Below, piece after piece: positions 1 to 11,856 of a stretch of 64,000 nt of DNA (position 1 is the stretch's first letter; every line of letters begins with the position of its first letter). The notes beneath the pieces were generated by a model, which worked only from the letters and a program-made list of their open reading frames with translations, searched no databases and was not told the DNA's origin. Made by a program: the position numbers and the translations under genes. The stretch is from Listronotus oregonensis. Taxonomy: Eukaryota; Arthropoda; Insecta; Coleoptera; Curculionidae. Location: positions 34,448-98,447 of the forward strand of contig JAHBCN010002129.1 of assembly GCA_019359885.1 (NCBI GenBank), in the 5' to 3' direction.

Positions 1-600
1 GAAAGGGTTAATTTTCTCAAAAAAATTAAATACATTGGTATGCTTTTTCATAAAAAAGTAGCTAAATATTGCTTAAACAAGCTCGCTAAAACCTCGATCT
101 CGATATCTTGTTCCTTACCTAAAATTTAGGACAAAGAAAATTTTATACGTCAATATCTCAAAAACTATAAAAGCTACAAGAAATTTATATGACATAAATT
201 TTGTATTTTTACCGAACCTTAAATTTAGGTTATATAATTTTTTCGCCTAAATGCAATACTTAACGAATTATAATCAATAAATCGAATTTTCAGGATTTTT
301 TTTGAGGTATACCCCTGGAATTCGATTTTTTGATTATAACTCGTAAAGTTTTGCATTTAAACGAAAATATTGTATAACATAAATTAAAGGTTCCGTAAAA
401 ATACATAATTAATGTCATATATAATTTCTTGTAGCTTTTATAGTTTTTGAGATATTGACGTATAAAATTGCCTAAATTTTAGGTTAGGAACAAGATATCG
501 AGATACGGGTTTCGTGAGCTTATTTAAGCATCATTAAGCTAATTTTTTGTGAAAAAAAAACATACCAATGCATTTAATTTTTTGGAGTTTCTGTCGGAAT
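1..600. mobile_element. Foldback (inverted-repeat) element, left end near the window start
   Basis: Positions of about 16-295 are the imperfect reverse complement of about 312-590, with the centre near 302. Matching landmarks include attaaatacattggtatg against its inverse near 570-590, and aatcgaatttt against aattcgatttt at the centre. There is no coding capacity. A diverged half copy lies at about 50040-50225. The following 600-1070 stretch (ccctctagcggc twice, ending ggacacccggtat) may belong to an adjoining element. Confidence 0.75.
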
Positions 601-1230
601 TTCGAAAAAAAGCCCTCTAGCGGCGCATGTGAAACTAACAAAACTTCAAATAATGTAACATTTATAGCCCAAGAATAGATGTTTTTAACTAGCCCAAGTT
701 TGTTAAAATTGGCTTAGCCGTTTTGAAGATGCCCAGTGTTTTTTACGAAAACTTTTAAATATCCCCCACCACCTTATTTTTAGAAATACAGCAGAAATTG
801 TCAAACAAAAAAGTTCAAATTATCCTCGACTTTATAAATCAGGTATTTTTTTTGTTAGGTTAATGCAGCACAAATCCCCAAACATCACTTTTTTACATTC
901 AAGATTACGGCAGTTACGCCCCCTAGCGGCCATTTTAGCAACTTGAAAATAATTTCCAGCTGTCTCTCTTGACCCCTTTTACTAAAAATATTTTTCCCCA
1001 ACGCTGTGCGAGAAAGATTTTCTGAGATACAGTCGGCGTCCTTTCTTATTTGGACACCCGGTATATTAAGCATAATAACTTTATCTGGTATAAGGCATTT
1101 TATAAAAAAAAAGTCAGAGATAGAGTTCAAAAAAAATAAAATACACAGAAAAGGATAAGAGATAAGAATTAATCAAAACAAATCTTTACAATAAAGTAAA
1201 ATATATTAAATTAACTTATAATTTGTGTAT

Positions 1231-1253
1231 TTTATTACCATGACAAATTTATT
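1231..1253 (-). terminator. Candidate hth polyadenylation signals
   Basis: Two AATAAA hexamers on the minus strand (1248-1253 and 1231-1236) lie about 335-355 nt past the hth stop codon and before the transposon-derived repeats that begin near 1070. This is plausible for a short 3' UTR, but AT-rich sequence gives this hexamer by chance. Confidence 0.3.
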
Positions 1254-1584
1254 TGTTTTAATAAATAAGCCAATCTATTACCATATTAAAAAGATAATTC
1301 ACAAGTAACATATCGACTATGCATGTTATGAAGGGAATAAAAACAAACCATGCTGATTATTCCAGTATAAACATTTTTTTAAAACAATTTCTTGTTAAGG
1401 GTTAAAAGGTTTTCGACAAAATGAAGTTTACATAAAATATATTTTGCAAAAATGTATAAAAGTAATAGATATACAATGATTTAAAAAGTGTACAAATAAT
1501 TTTAAAAAATGACTTATGCAACAGTTTTTAGGAAGTAATAAAAACTTAATTTACTTGTTTTTTAATATTAGTTACTAACATACC

Positions 1585-1745
1585 TCACAGATGATGACCA
1601 TAGTACTCGGCGGGGTAATGCGCGTATTGGTTGTGGAAAGCGGGATCTCCGGGCGGTCGATGCATCATTTGCTGCTCGCCCATCATGTAACTCATCGTAC
1701 CGTCCGGACTATATGCTCCACTGGGACCTGCATGGGGAGAAAAGA
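1585..1745 (-). CDS. hth: homothorax terminal coding exon (C-terminal tail and stop)
   Basis: This exon encodes the C-terminal tail VFSPHAGPSGAYSPDG, then ..MMHRPPGDPAFHNQYAHYPA and EYYGHHL, ending in TGA at 1585-1587. Fly Hth ends with a closely similar PHPGPSG..RPPGDPGFHQGY..EYYGQHL tail. The acceptor chosen is ctaataatag before 1745, because the resulting NRA-VFSPHA-GPSG junction matches the known NRAVYTPHPGPSG. A second acceptor (ctccccatgcag) lies 18 nt downstream, making the exon 1585-1727 and joining NRA directly to GPSG; both keep the frame. The frame stays open upstream of the acceptor into the intron (to about 1788), but that part is intronic. Two AATAAA hexamers on the minus strand follow at 1248-1253 and 1231-1236. 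Confidence 0.95.
1728..1745 (-). promoter_or_regulatory. Tandem alternative 3' splice sites, 18 nt apart
   Basis: On the minus strand, acceptor AGs stand at 1747-1746 (..aataatag) and 1729-1728 (..ccccatgcag). Using one or the other includes or skips VFSPHA without changing frame. The downstream site has the better pyrimidine tract. The upstream site gives the residues that match fly Hth, and its tract contains a branch-point-like actaat. Confidence 0.6.
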
Positions 1746-2014
1746 CTATTATTAGTGGAGTAAGACGCTGTCCTAGGACTGCAACCATGAATTAGAAAAA
1801 CCTTGCACCAAGGGTTTTAAAAATTATCTTGGTATTGCTTAACAAGGTAAATATATATTAAATTAAACTTTTCATTGAAAAATAAAAAAAACAAAGGTAT
1901 ATTTTGATTGTCTTAAATACCAAATGATCAGCTTTATAAGAATTAAAAATAAGTTTGTATAACAACATTTTCAAATTAATTCTTAAAACAAGTTTTATGC
2001 AATAATAGTGTAAG

Positions 2015-2260
2015 TTGAATTTGCCACATCTATCCATCGAGAATCTTTTTAAAAGCGAAATTCTATCAAATTCCTCTCCCTTACTGGCTGTTAGGGCGGC
2101 CGATTGTGTGCCGCGCGTGATGGATTGGCCCGTAAGGGTCAATGGCTTCCGCCATTTCTCTTCGCCTGTCTTCAGCAGGAACAGAAAAGCACTGAAATCA
2201 ATAGGGAACGAAAGAACACTTTTACATGGTTTGTCATTAATAAGATCCTGCAATTCTAAA
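2015..2260. promoter_or_regulatory. GC-richer non-coding island in the last intron
   Basis: The block contains non-repetitive, GC-richer sequence (for example gggcggccgattgtgtgccg near 2094) inside AT-rich intron. Open frames exist on both strands but match nothing I know. It is a candidate conserved cis-regulatory block on composition alone. Confidence 0.25.
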
Positions 2261-3689
2261 TTAGTGTTATTACAGAAGCCCACAATAAAACCTACATCAA
2301 ATCAAACCTGGATTCTAAAAACTTTATATTTACAGATAAATACTTCATAGATATATTTTTTTCCTGAATTTAATGTCGGAAAAGTATGGGCTTTAGATGT
2401 AGTGTAATAAGGATGTGTTATAATATTTGTGAAAATGACATTACTGCTGCTGTTAAATTGCTAGTGCTTCCGATGCTTCTATTGAAGTAAGATTCTGGAT
2501 TCTTACCATATTACAGGAATATAAACTGCAGCATTTTATTTTCCTGAACTTTATTTCTCTTAACTACGAATATTAAGTTTAATTGGCCATTTAGAAAGTG
2601 GATGAAGCTTAGCTTTTGAAAATATAAATGTATATAAAAAATAGGGAACTTTAAAATGGTTTTAACAAAGTGTCCAAAAATATTAGTGAATGACGAAAAG
2701 AATCATTTATCCGTGTGGCAGTTGCTTCATTTAGAAATCTCATAAGGACTTTACTTTATGTGATTGATTGGGTTTTAGCTACTTAATGGAAACTTAGTGG
2801 AATGATATCTCTGTTCTAAAGTTCTATCTGGATAGCAAGAAACTGCAGTACACGTTTAATGTCGTGTAACTTTTATTTTAAAACACTTAGCAATAAGGTC
2901 GAGAATCTTGTGTAAGTCTGGACGGACCACTGGCGTAACTAGGATTTTTATTTTTTTTTTAACTAAAAAGTGATTACCAAATATATACCAGATGCTATTG
3001 GTCTTAAGGGGAACATTTCGGAATGTCGGTGGGATGGACCACTAAATACTTTATCTAAAAACGTTGATAAAAAAGGGTATTAAATAAACTCTAATTTGTA
3101 ATTAGTTAAGTCAAAGATTAAATATTCTTGTATTATACGAGTTATGCTGCTGTTATTTTTCATTTTCTATTCTTTTTAAGGTTTTTCCTTTTGTTAATAT
3201 CATGGATTTCTTATTCAGGTGCATACTTAGGAATAAAACATAAAATAATATAAAAGTTATTTTGTCTATAATATTTGCTTTGTATTATCAGACTGGTTTG
3301 ATTATTAATTGTATTTAAAAGAAGCTAGGGCTATACAACTAAATTAGAGTAAAAAACAAAGGAAATTTACAACCATTCACATTAATGGCATTTGTAAATC
3401 TATTCCAGATATAAAAATTTATGAAAAATATAATTTATATACAGGCAAAGCTTATTTTTTGCGCTTCCTTCGTTCGCGAATTAAAAAATTGCGACCCAAT
3501 TCCTATATTCGCGGCTAAAGATTTCTTTATTCGCCGATCTAATCGGTACATCGGTACATACACATTGATAAAAAGGATTCCAATATGTAGGTATCCAACC
3601 CAATATCCTTTGTAAACGCGCCGTCAAATGGACTAATAGCCGAAATTTCGAATGGAATAAGACGAGATGGGCTTGAATAGATAGAATCA

Positions 3690-4011
3690 TGTGACATTCA
3701 GAAGTTGCTTGAGTCGCAAGAAGAAAATTTGACTGAAACCGACTTGAAGAAAACGTTAAATTCACAGCTCATTGAGGAAGAGGCTTCAAGAGGCACGGCA
3801 AACGTGACATTTAATTTGAAAATTCTTAGTGAAGGTTTAAGAATGGCAAACGAGCTTTGTGATATTTTTATGAAAATTGATTTGTTTATGGAACGAAGTC
3901 TTATTTTTAAGAGGCTAATTGCTAATGCCACTGCTGAATATCAGTCTGAATTAAAGGGGCTTTTAAAAACTGCCAAGCAAGAAAAAATTACAACATTTTA
4001 AAACCATTGCC
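3690..4011 (+). pseudogene. Tigger/pogo transposase C-terminal remnant
   Basis: An open frame (3705-4001, no ATG at its start) reads LLESQEENLTETDLKKTLNS, then ..SEGLRMANELCDIFMKID, MERSLIFKRLIANATAEYQ and finally KTAKQEKITTF before a stop. This is the layout of the C-terminal region of TIGD1-like Tigger/pogo transposases as I know them: an acidic E-LTE-DL segment, a helical EGL..L....D..ERS..V.R segment, and a Gln-x-x-Ile-Thr-x-Phe end resembling the PCNA-binding motif of pogo transposase. No DDE catalytic core is found upstream; 3421-3700 holds only short fragments. It is a truncated copy, in the orientation opposite to hth. The family call rests on motif memory and is moderately sure. Confidence 0.55.
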
Positions 4012-4960
4012 TAAGCCTGAAGATGATAATAATTAATCAATATTGTCAAAAACTTCAATTAAATTCATTTTTTTATAATTGTTTTTTTATTTTGTCACCT
4101 AGGAACGTATCCCCTACAATCCCATATAAATTACCATTCCATATTCACGGTTTCTGTATTCGGGACATATTTACGGAACATATACCACGCGAATAAAGAG
4201 CTTTTACTTTAACTAACAGAAATATACATTTTGGCACCATTACGGCTACCATAGTCAGAATCTGCAGTACTCCTACAATATATAAAATTGTCACTTTATT
4301 AATACATAGTTTTTTACTTAAAGGCATTTGGAGATTGTTAGAATTCAAGGTATTTTAAAACATATTAAAAAAATTGAAACTGACTACTTTGGCGTATTTT
4401 GGTTAGTACATAATATTATATTTTCTGACCGATTTAAGACATTGACTAACATATATGATAAATACCTAAATAAAGTAACTACAAAATATAGTTTTTTTTT
4501 CAACAAATCTATTGTAAGATTAACATTACACAGTTATTTTAATTGGTGTTATGCTTAAAAATATATTAGAATATACCTAACGTTTTAAAACTGAAAACAA
4601 CCAATAAACCAAAAACAGCAAATTTTAAAACGCAGTGAGAGAATATGTTCGAACCGCGCGAGCTTGGCCCTGCCCTACGATAACGGATCATATACAAGAC
4701 TTTTCACTTACAATTCATAATATCGACTTGATTGCTGGTATGGGATCGGCCCATATCTTTTGAAAAATGCATACAACAACGTTAAGCTTTAATGGAAATC
4801 ACGATTCATTAAAAATGTGATAAGTCGGTCGCGGCTAACAACGATGCATTTCAAACTCACTTAGCTGCATTACCTTCGAGGGAGGTATTCGGGTACGGAT
4901 AAAACTATATTATTTACCGAATATATACACAACGTAAATAAATACATATCTTTATCTATA

Positions 4961-5908
4961 TATACAGGGTGTTCGGCACATGAGTAGACATACGTAAGTC
5001 TGAAGTAGGTGGGGCCGTCTGCTGTGCGGTCCATCCAGATATTCTGACCTAGGCCCTAAGAATTTTTTTGTAGAATCTTTTTATTTTTTTTTCAAAATTT
5101 TCAATTTTTAGATTACTGAAATAACTTTTTTAAAAATTATAAAACAGACAACATTTTTAATCTATTTTAATCTAAACTAATACTAAAATCATACAAATTT
5201 AATAATTGGGGCCCATGACAGCTACAAAGAAAAATACGGGCCCTCAAACCACAAACAGAGGTAAAAAATAATTCTAAGAGCCATGAATTGCATTAAAAAA
5301 AAAACAGAAATGATCAAAAATTTCTAATTAGTCAAAAACATCTTCAATTCATGCCCTTTCAAACGATATGCAATAACCACAATTTGCTTAAAAACAGCAA
5401 GAGTTATTTGTCAACTTTATCAAGGTGGACATTTTTTTACGAAATTCTACTTTTTATAAAGTTGACAAATAACTTTTGCTGTTTTTAAGCAAATTGAGGT
5501 TATTGCATATCTTTCGAAAGGGCATGATTTGAAGATGTTTTAACTAGTTAAAAATATTCGATCCTTGTCTTTAATGCAATGCAAAGTTAAAATTATTTTT
5601 TACCTCTTTTTGTGGTTTGAGGGCAGGTATTTTTCTTTGTAGCTGTCATGAGCCCCAGTTGTTAAATTTGTAAGATTCTAGTATTAGTCTAGATTAAAAT
5701 AAAATTAAAATGTTGTCAGTTTCATTATTTTTCAAAAAGTTATTTCAGTTTGAAATTGAAAAATTCAAAATTTTAAATAAAAGAATTAAAAAAATCTTTA
5801 AACAAATTCTTAGGGCCCAGGTAAAAATATCTGGGTGGACAGCATAGCAGATGGTCCCACCTATCTCAGATTTACGTATGTCAACCCATGTGCCGAACAC
5901 CCTGTATA
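4961..5908. mobile_element. 948-bp foldback MITE with TA target duplication
   Basis: The ends are tatacagggtgttcggcaca and its inverse, flanked by TA on both sides (4959-4960 and 5909-5910). The two halves are imperfect reverse complements along their whole length, for example catgacagctacaaagaaaa near 5213 against ttttctttgtagctgtcatg near 5632, with the centre near 5435. It has no coding capacity. The TA duplication suggests a Tc1/mariner-type source. Confidence 0.85.
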
Positions 5909-6547
5909 TAACAAATATAGTATGTGAATGACTTATTTTTTTAAAAGTTCCTGTAAAAATAATACCTACATTTTACAAACCTTACATAAACAGTTAAACA
6001 TAAAAATGTAACATTTATGACTAACCCTTATGATTTTTGCCGTCGTTAAGGAATCTAAAATATAACAGGATAATATGGTAGACTTGGTGCAAGGACATTA
6101 CCAGGTAAAATAAGAATGCTATAAATATAATATTACTTAACTTAATATCAGTTTTAACTAATTGTTAGTATAGAGGTTACGTTACCATTTTACATTTAAG
6201 TAAAATTATTTTAATAAAGCGAAAGTAAGATAAGTTGGATTTTCAATGTACAAATCAGATCTGATTGTTCATAACGCGAACATAATACGAAATGAAATTT
6301 CGTAAGATTAACAAAGATATAAAACAATTAGTAAAATATTAAATAATTAAGCAATTTTTTCATGCCGAAAGAAATTTTTGTGCTATTTTAAGTATATCTA
6401 AATAGTAAGTACGTTTCATAGGTTATAAAAATATTTCTAGGGAAAGACTTCCTTATAATAGCAATATAAGAAAGTGATATCTCATCATTTAGAAAATAAC
6501 TTGACGAAGTACTGTCCACATCTATAGGAGGTATGTGCCTAACTTAC

Positions 6548-6606
6548 CTGCCCGATTTGACTGGTCGATCATAGGTTGTACTATCCTCCGCCTCGCGTTA
6601 ATAAAC
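6548..6606 (-). CDS. hth: homothorax exon: homeodomain recognition helix
   Basis: This 59-bp exon encodes (W)FINARRRIVQPMIDQSNRA, the DNA-recognition helix and C-terminal flank of the TALE homeodomain. Helix 3 has the TALE Ile at homeodomain position 50 (in FINAR) and the Arg residues that contact DNA. The acceptor is tttttgttgcag before 6606 and the donor is GGGCAG|gtaagtt at 6547. Its first G completes Trp (TG|G) from the 77-bp exon and its last G opens a codon finished by the terminal exon: Val (G|TC) if the acceptor at 1746 is used, Gly (G|GT) if the one at 1728 is used. It is isolated between a 28.9-kb and a 4.8-kb intron. Confidence 0.97.
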
Positions 6607-6689
6607 CTGCAACAAAAATTATGTATTAATTAAAAGTAATAATTTGTAATTAAGTGTTAGTAATTAAACCTATAAGTATGTATAGCAAA

Positions 6690-7140
6690 TACATGTAACG
6701 TTAACTTCGCCCCGTCTGACGAGAACCGCTGTATGTCCTCGACAAAGGCAGTTTTTAAGCAGAGCTGTCGATAATTGAATTAAAATAATTGAAAAATTGT
6801 ATTTATTTACTTCTAAGTAATTGAATTACTTTAAATCAATCACTTTTCCGGAAAAGGTAATTGTATTTGGATTTTCAAATAATAGGGTAATATAATCGTA
6901 ATTGGTAATTGATTTTCACGAATCCCAAGTAATTCAATTATTTAGACAGTAATTCGATTACTTATAAAGTAATTAAATTACTTGGAAATAAATTCAGTTT
7001 TTCAATAAATAATTGAATTACCACGAAAAATTCAATTGCCTTTCTTTTTGGCCAGCCCTAAAAAGCATCTTATAACACGGCGGGCCGCTTTGAATTAGGC
7101 GAACGCCGGCGCCGCCTCCGCGATGATTTAGTATGCCTAC
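6690..7140. promoter_or_regulatory. GC-rich flanks around the hAT-like MITE
   Basis: 6690-6759 (ttcgccccgtctgacgagaa..) and 7061-7140 (cggcgggccgctttgaatta, gccggcgccgcctccgcgat) are GC-rich and non-repetitive, separated only by the MITE. They may be one ancestral block split by insertion. Confidence 0.25.
6760..7060. mobile_element. hAT-like MITE rich in aattgaattac repeats
   Basis: It begins cagagctgtcgataattg and ends ttttggccagccctа-like (ggccagcccta, 7050-7060), an imperfect inverted pair of the CAGRGCTG type common at hAT ends. The interior is built from repeated short aattgaatta/taattgaatta words. No clear target duplication was found. GC-rich sequence lies immediately on both sides. 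Confidence 0.5.
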
Positions 7141-8079
7141 ATGTAGTAATTTAAATAAAATTACTTTTAACAAACATGCTAGGAATTGGTGATCGTAATT
7201 TACTACTACTTAGAAGAGTAATTGGTAATTGAATTACTTTTTAAAAGTAATTGCAACAAAATAATAATTATTTTTATGTCGGCTATTCCGTTTATTTAAA
7301 GAAACACAAATTACCAGCTAGAAAATTTTTAAGCAAAAAAAATCATTCTTTTTAGATGTAACAGCTCAGTTTATAGAGTAAAAAGTTGCTTTGATACGCA
7401 AAATTTAATCGAAACTCACCAATACCATTTACATAAAAAAAAACCTATAAAAAATATACGATTTTCCTTCTAGATTCTAGAGTTTAAAATAATATATTTT
7501 ATTGTAATTCAATTGCGATATTGTCAATATGACATTTTTATAAAACCTTATCGCTGCATTCTTCGCACAGAAAAGTCAAAAGAACCACTAAAATTAACAA
7601 TTTCTTAAAATTTTTTAACTTGAACCTTTTTAAAGTTGAAAAACTGATCTTCCGAAAAATCATGGCTTATAGTATATTATTAAAAAAGACCAAAGTTGGA
7701 CGATGTCCGAAGAGCAGTTTTTTTTTAAACCGTAGGTTAAATATTTAATGATGTTTATAATTTTATTATAAACATCAAATTTGTTTTTACAACTTGTATA
7801 TTTTAATTTTAATATTTAAAAAACAAATGATTTTTCTTATATTGGCTTTATAAATAATTTTTAATTTTCCCTGGTAAAAAGAAACATAAGTAGGTAGATT
7901 TGACTCTGTATTTTGGTCTTAATTAATACTTTTTTATTTTTTAAAACTTATTATAGGTTTTATGATCTATATTTTTAAGGATGAACTTGCATCGGATTTT
8001 AATTAACACTTAAACAAATAATGAAATAATGATCCCACATAATACTTTTAAACAAAAAAGAAAAATATAATTTAAGAAT

Positions 8080-8330
8080 AGAACGGCACAGGCATGGCGT
8101 CGGCAAAGCTGTCACCGATCATCAAAATAACGCTGCAGCTAATGCGTTCTGACACCGGAAATGATTGGGTTTTCTGCCGACCGATTGGTCGCGCTTCCGA
8201 TATTCGATGCGTACATGTAAAAGCAACAAAATGTATTCATATATCAGTTTCTCTCAGTGGCGACCGATTGTCAAATTTGCTGTCGTTTACAATATTGCAA
8301 AAATATTACTGCAAAATGAATGTTAAATAT
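8080..8330. promoter_or_regulatory. GC-richer non-coding island
   Basis: The non-repetitive block includes gctgcagctaatgcgttctg. An open frame at 8094-8372 shows no known domain and I do not call it coding. It is a candidate regulatory block on composition only. Confidence 0.25.
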
Positions 8331-8851
8331 TTAGGGCGGGTACGTTTCAAATATTTTCGCACGGGTATTTGAAATTTGGAAATTAACACACGGTTTAGAG
8401 GATGGATTACAAATGGATTTATTATAAAATATTAGGTTGTTTTCTTTAGCTTCTATTTGCATATATAAAAGAATGAAGACAGTCTTTTGAGTTGCTTTGT
8501 GGGCGCGTTTTCAATACCATGTAACGAAAAGCGGCAACCCTTAATATATGCTCTGAGCCCACTGTCGTGTACCATAGATGTGAACGGTTTTTTAATTACT
8601 AGGATCCAACTAAGTGTATGCGCTTCAGGCTATCCTATTAATAGGACTCGGGTACTATAATAGTGATCAATACATGATTTATTTAAAATTGTCTAAAATG
8701 CAATTGGAAAAAGTTACAAATCCTACAATTCTTGGTTTTCGAGAATTCGACTTATAAACCCACACAGGTGCTGGGTTGAGCAGTTTTTTGTATAGAAATT
8801 TTAACACCTATGCTTTAAAAACTAAATATCTTAAAAACTACTAAAATATCC

Positions 8852-9842
8852 TCTAGTATTCGACAAGATGGGACCGCTTCGACCCCTTAACTTCAAGAAA
8901 TCCTTAAAAATTAAGAAATATTTTAACGTATTACTGGTAAGTCTACCACCGTTTTCAAAATAAAATTAATCTAAAAATTTTCATGAATTTTTGCATACGG
9001 GGGTTTTTTGGGGCGCTGATCACAAATGTATTTTTTTTTTCGGCAACCTCCGGTTATGGAGTTCGGAGGCCTCCAAGTAGACTAACGTTAAATTTCTCCC
9101 TGCTTGAAACTAATTACCAACAAATAGGAACATACACCGATTAGGCACTGATATATTACACAAATACAACAAAATTTGCAATATTTATTGTATATTTTTA
9201 GTAAAAATCACCTTAAATGAATCCGCTTTTCTGTACGCTGTAAGAATATATATAATGTATAACTGGTTGCCTAATTCATAATTAAGTTGTAAAGAAATAA
9301 AAAACTTAATTTGTTTGAAGTGTTTTTACTAAAAATAAGCAATAAACTTTTGTAAATTTTAGTGTATTCGTTTAATATATAAGGGTCCAATCAGTGTATG
9401 TTTCCTTTTGATGGTAATTATTTTCAAGAAGAAAGAATTTTGAGAAAATGTTCATTTTGAGGTTAGTCCAGTTGGAGACCTTATAATTAAAAAACCAAAG
9501 GTTGCCGAAAAAAAAACTAATTTAAGATTCGTGATTAGCTCCCCAAATCCCCTGTATGCAAAAATTCATGAAAATCGGCGTCATGTCCGTAAAGCAAAAA
9601 TTTCCAAGTTTTTATTTTAATTATAATTTAGATTTAAGCAATTTTTAGATTTTTTAATTTGTAGTAGACTTACACCAAAACGTTAATAGGTGTTTTGATT
9701 GTTAAGGAAATTTTTGGGTTTTTTTCTTTATTTTGTTTCAGGCGATCTGCAAGTTCATAAGGGTCAATAGTTTCTGTGTAAGAACAATTATTTATCCTGG
9801 GACCGAAGTGGTCCCATCTAGGCGAGTAACCAGGGAATACTT
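8852..9842. mobile_element. Foldback element with agatgggacc ends
   Basis: The inverted ends are agatgggaccgcttcg at 8866 and its inverse cgaagtggtcccatct ending at 9819; the wider arms are also inverted (ctaccaccgtttt against aaaacggtggtag-type sequence; ggggcgctgatcacaaat near 9010 against attcgtgattagctcccc near 9528). There is no coding capacity. A right-arm copy lies at about 27600-28720. The boundaries are approximate. Confidence 0.7.
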
Positions 9843-11039
9843 TTTAATTTAGAACAATATAGAACACCTTATTTTATTACAAAAGTAACATTTGTACATT
9901 ATTTTAAACAATAACCATTAAGTGTTTAATACATTTTTAAATAATTCAATAATTGTTGAAACTCATAAGGTATATAAGAATTTAAGCAGAGCTATCGATG
10001 AAGACTTTTATATGTCAAAATGAAATATTCGTTAATGTATACTTGGATAGGGACTTAAACTAATTAATAGCATTAATTAATACATTTTCTGAATATTTAA
10101 ATATATGCATACCTAATAATATTTATAGAAAACTTTAAAAACTATTCCTACATTCCTCTTAGTATCGTTATTTTTCACTGTTGATACATTTTGTGTCTGA
10201 CATCGAGGAATATTTCCAAGCATTCTAGTATCAAATATCTCTCGGTATATCTTTTATATGCTTTATGTGGTTCAGTGGTAAAATATTTAAATTATGTTTC
10301 TTGAAAAGAATTTATCTTTATCTGATGTTGTGAGTCCGTATAGGTTGGTTCTAATTAAATTATTCAAAAGATGGTTTAGATCAGACAATTATTATAAGAA
10401 AACTTAAAAAGGCGTTTAATTACTTCATGATAGAATTTAGACTCATTAAAAATACTAGCTTGCAAAAGTTAGATCAAAAAATATTATGTTTTACCAGCAA
10501 AATATATCATAAATGTATCGAAACGACAAAAATTTTTTTTAGATATATTAAAAATCTACCGTTTTGCATGAATATTGGGAAATAACTTTAGGGTTTAAAA
10601 AGTATGGTAAAATAATCACCCTTATACAGAATATTTCTAAGTATTTTTTGGTCATTCGTCAGTTATAAAATATTTTATAGAAAATTTAGAACGTTTCTAT
10701 ATTTTTTAAGAAGCAGAGATATATTATTTTAACAGCTTTAAAACAGTGATTAGATTTATGTCAAAACTAGAATATATTTGTCAATATTGCGGTATAGATT
10801 GGAATAATTCTTAAATTGTTTACTATAAACAGGCAAATATCTGCAAAAATAATGTTTATATTGTAATGCTAAAATTGTTTAAAAAGAAATTTTATATTAA
10901 CCTCTAAAATAAAGTATTAAGCATAAACTTGTTTTTAAATGGTTATGTGTTCTAATATCGTGTAAAGTATTATTTTGTGTTAAAACTTATTTTCTTGTTT
11001 AATTTTGCTGGATAAGTCCAAAAACACGGGACGTGTGCT

Positions 11040-11480
11040 ATTATTGTTTCAAAGTTAAAACACCATTTACTTTTGTGTTGGAGCTTTATCTGAAAAAAGG
11101 CGAGTAAAATGGAAATAAATTTGTTTGTTTTTGAGCACAGCGTTGTTGTTTATGGGAATTAAGTTAAAACTTTGCGGATAACATTCTTCGAGTCGTATTT
11201 CGATTACGCCGCCAGCAGTAGCCGAGCTCGAAGGCATTTTTCCCTTGCGCGGCGCGTCACACATAAACAAAATTACTAGGAATTTGGTAGGATCAATTTC
11301 CCCTATCCATTAGGGCACGGGTCGGGACTGCTTCCCACGGCGACTATTACAGTTGCACCATTCCCTGTATTATTCATACATAAGTCGAAGGAAGTACGCC
11401 ACATCGATTCCTAATATATATGGGGTTGAAGGGCACTCCATCTTTCCTCAATTTGCAAAACGACTTTGCGATGTTTACAG
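11040..11480. promoter_or_regulatory. GC-richer non-coding island
   Basis: The non-repetitive sequence includes cgattacgccgccagcagta and cttgcgcggcgcgtcacaca. No coding or RNA gene was recognised. It is a candidate hth intronic enhancer on composition only. Confidence 0.3.
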
Positions 11481-11856
11481 AATTTACGAAAATGGAAAAA
11501 CCATTTAAAATATATTTTGTTTTTTTATTTAATTTAAATGAAGGTTTAATCGTAAAATATTTCTTAGTTAACAGCTAAAAAGTGTAATGTAATTTCGTGA
11601 GTGCCGAAAACTTTGAAAGTTAGGCCGTTTCCTCTACAAAATAAGTCTGAAAAATATCAGGTTAAGCATTTAGCCCAATTGGGTGCTAAATATCACAAAC
11701 ATAAAAATTTAATTAAGCGTCATTACTTAGTAATGACTTAGTAAAATGGGCTTGAATTAATTTCTAAATTTTCTCAATTCTTTAGTTGCTAAAAGTTTCA
11801 ATAATTTTATTATTATTTTTTATTAGATATTACCACCCAGCAATAGTGGTAAACCT

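Larger units (their letters stand above)
1746..6547 (-). other. hth last intron (4.8 kb)
   Basis: This intron separates the recognition-helix exon from the terminal exon. It contains a GC-richer non-repeat block (about 2015-2260), a Tigger/pogo transposase remnant (about 3420-4180) and a 948-bp foldback MITE (4961-5908). In the rest (about 2260-3420, 4180-4960 and 5910-6540) I see only AT-rich sequence and no genes. Confidence 0.9.

Noticed and set aside
1858..2350. Overlapping open frames of 141 and 111 codons on opposite strands
   Set aside because: No known domain on either strand; lies in the hth last intron, in a GC-richer patch where stop codons are rarer.
8094..8372. 92-codon plus-strand open frame
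   Set aside because: No recognisable domain and no splice context; more likely unique non-coding sequence.
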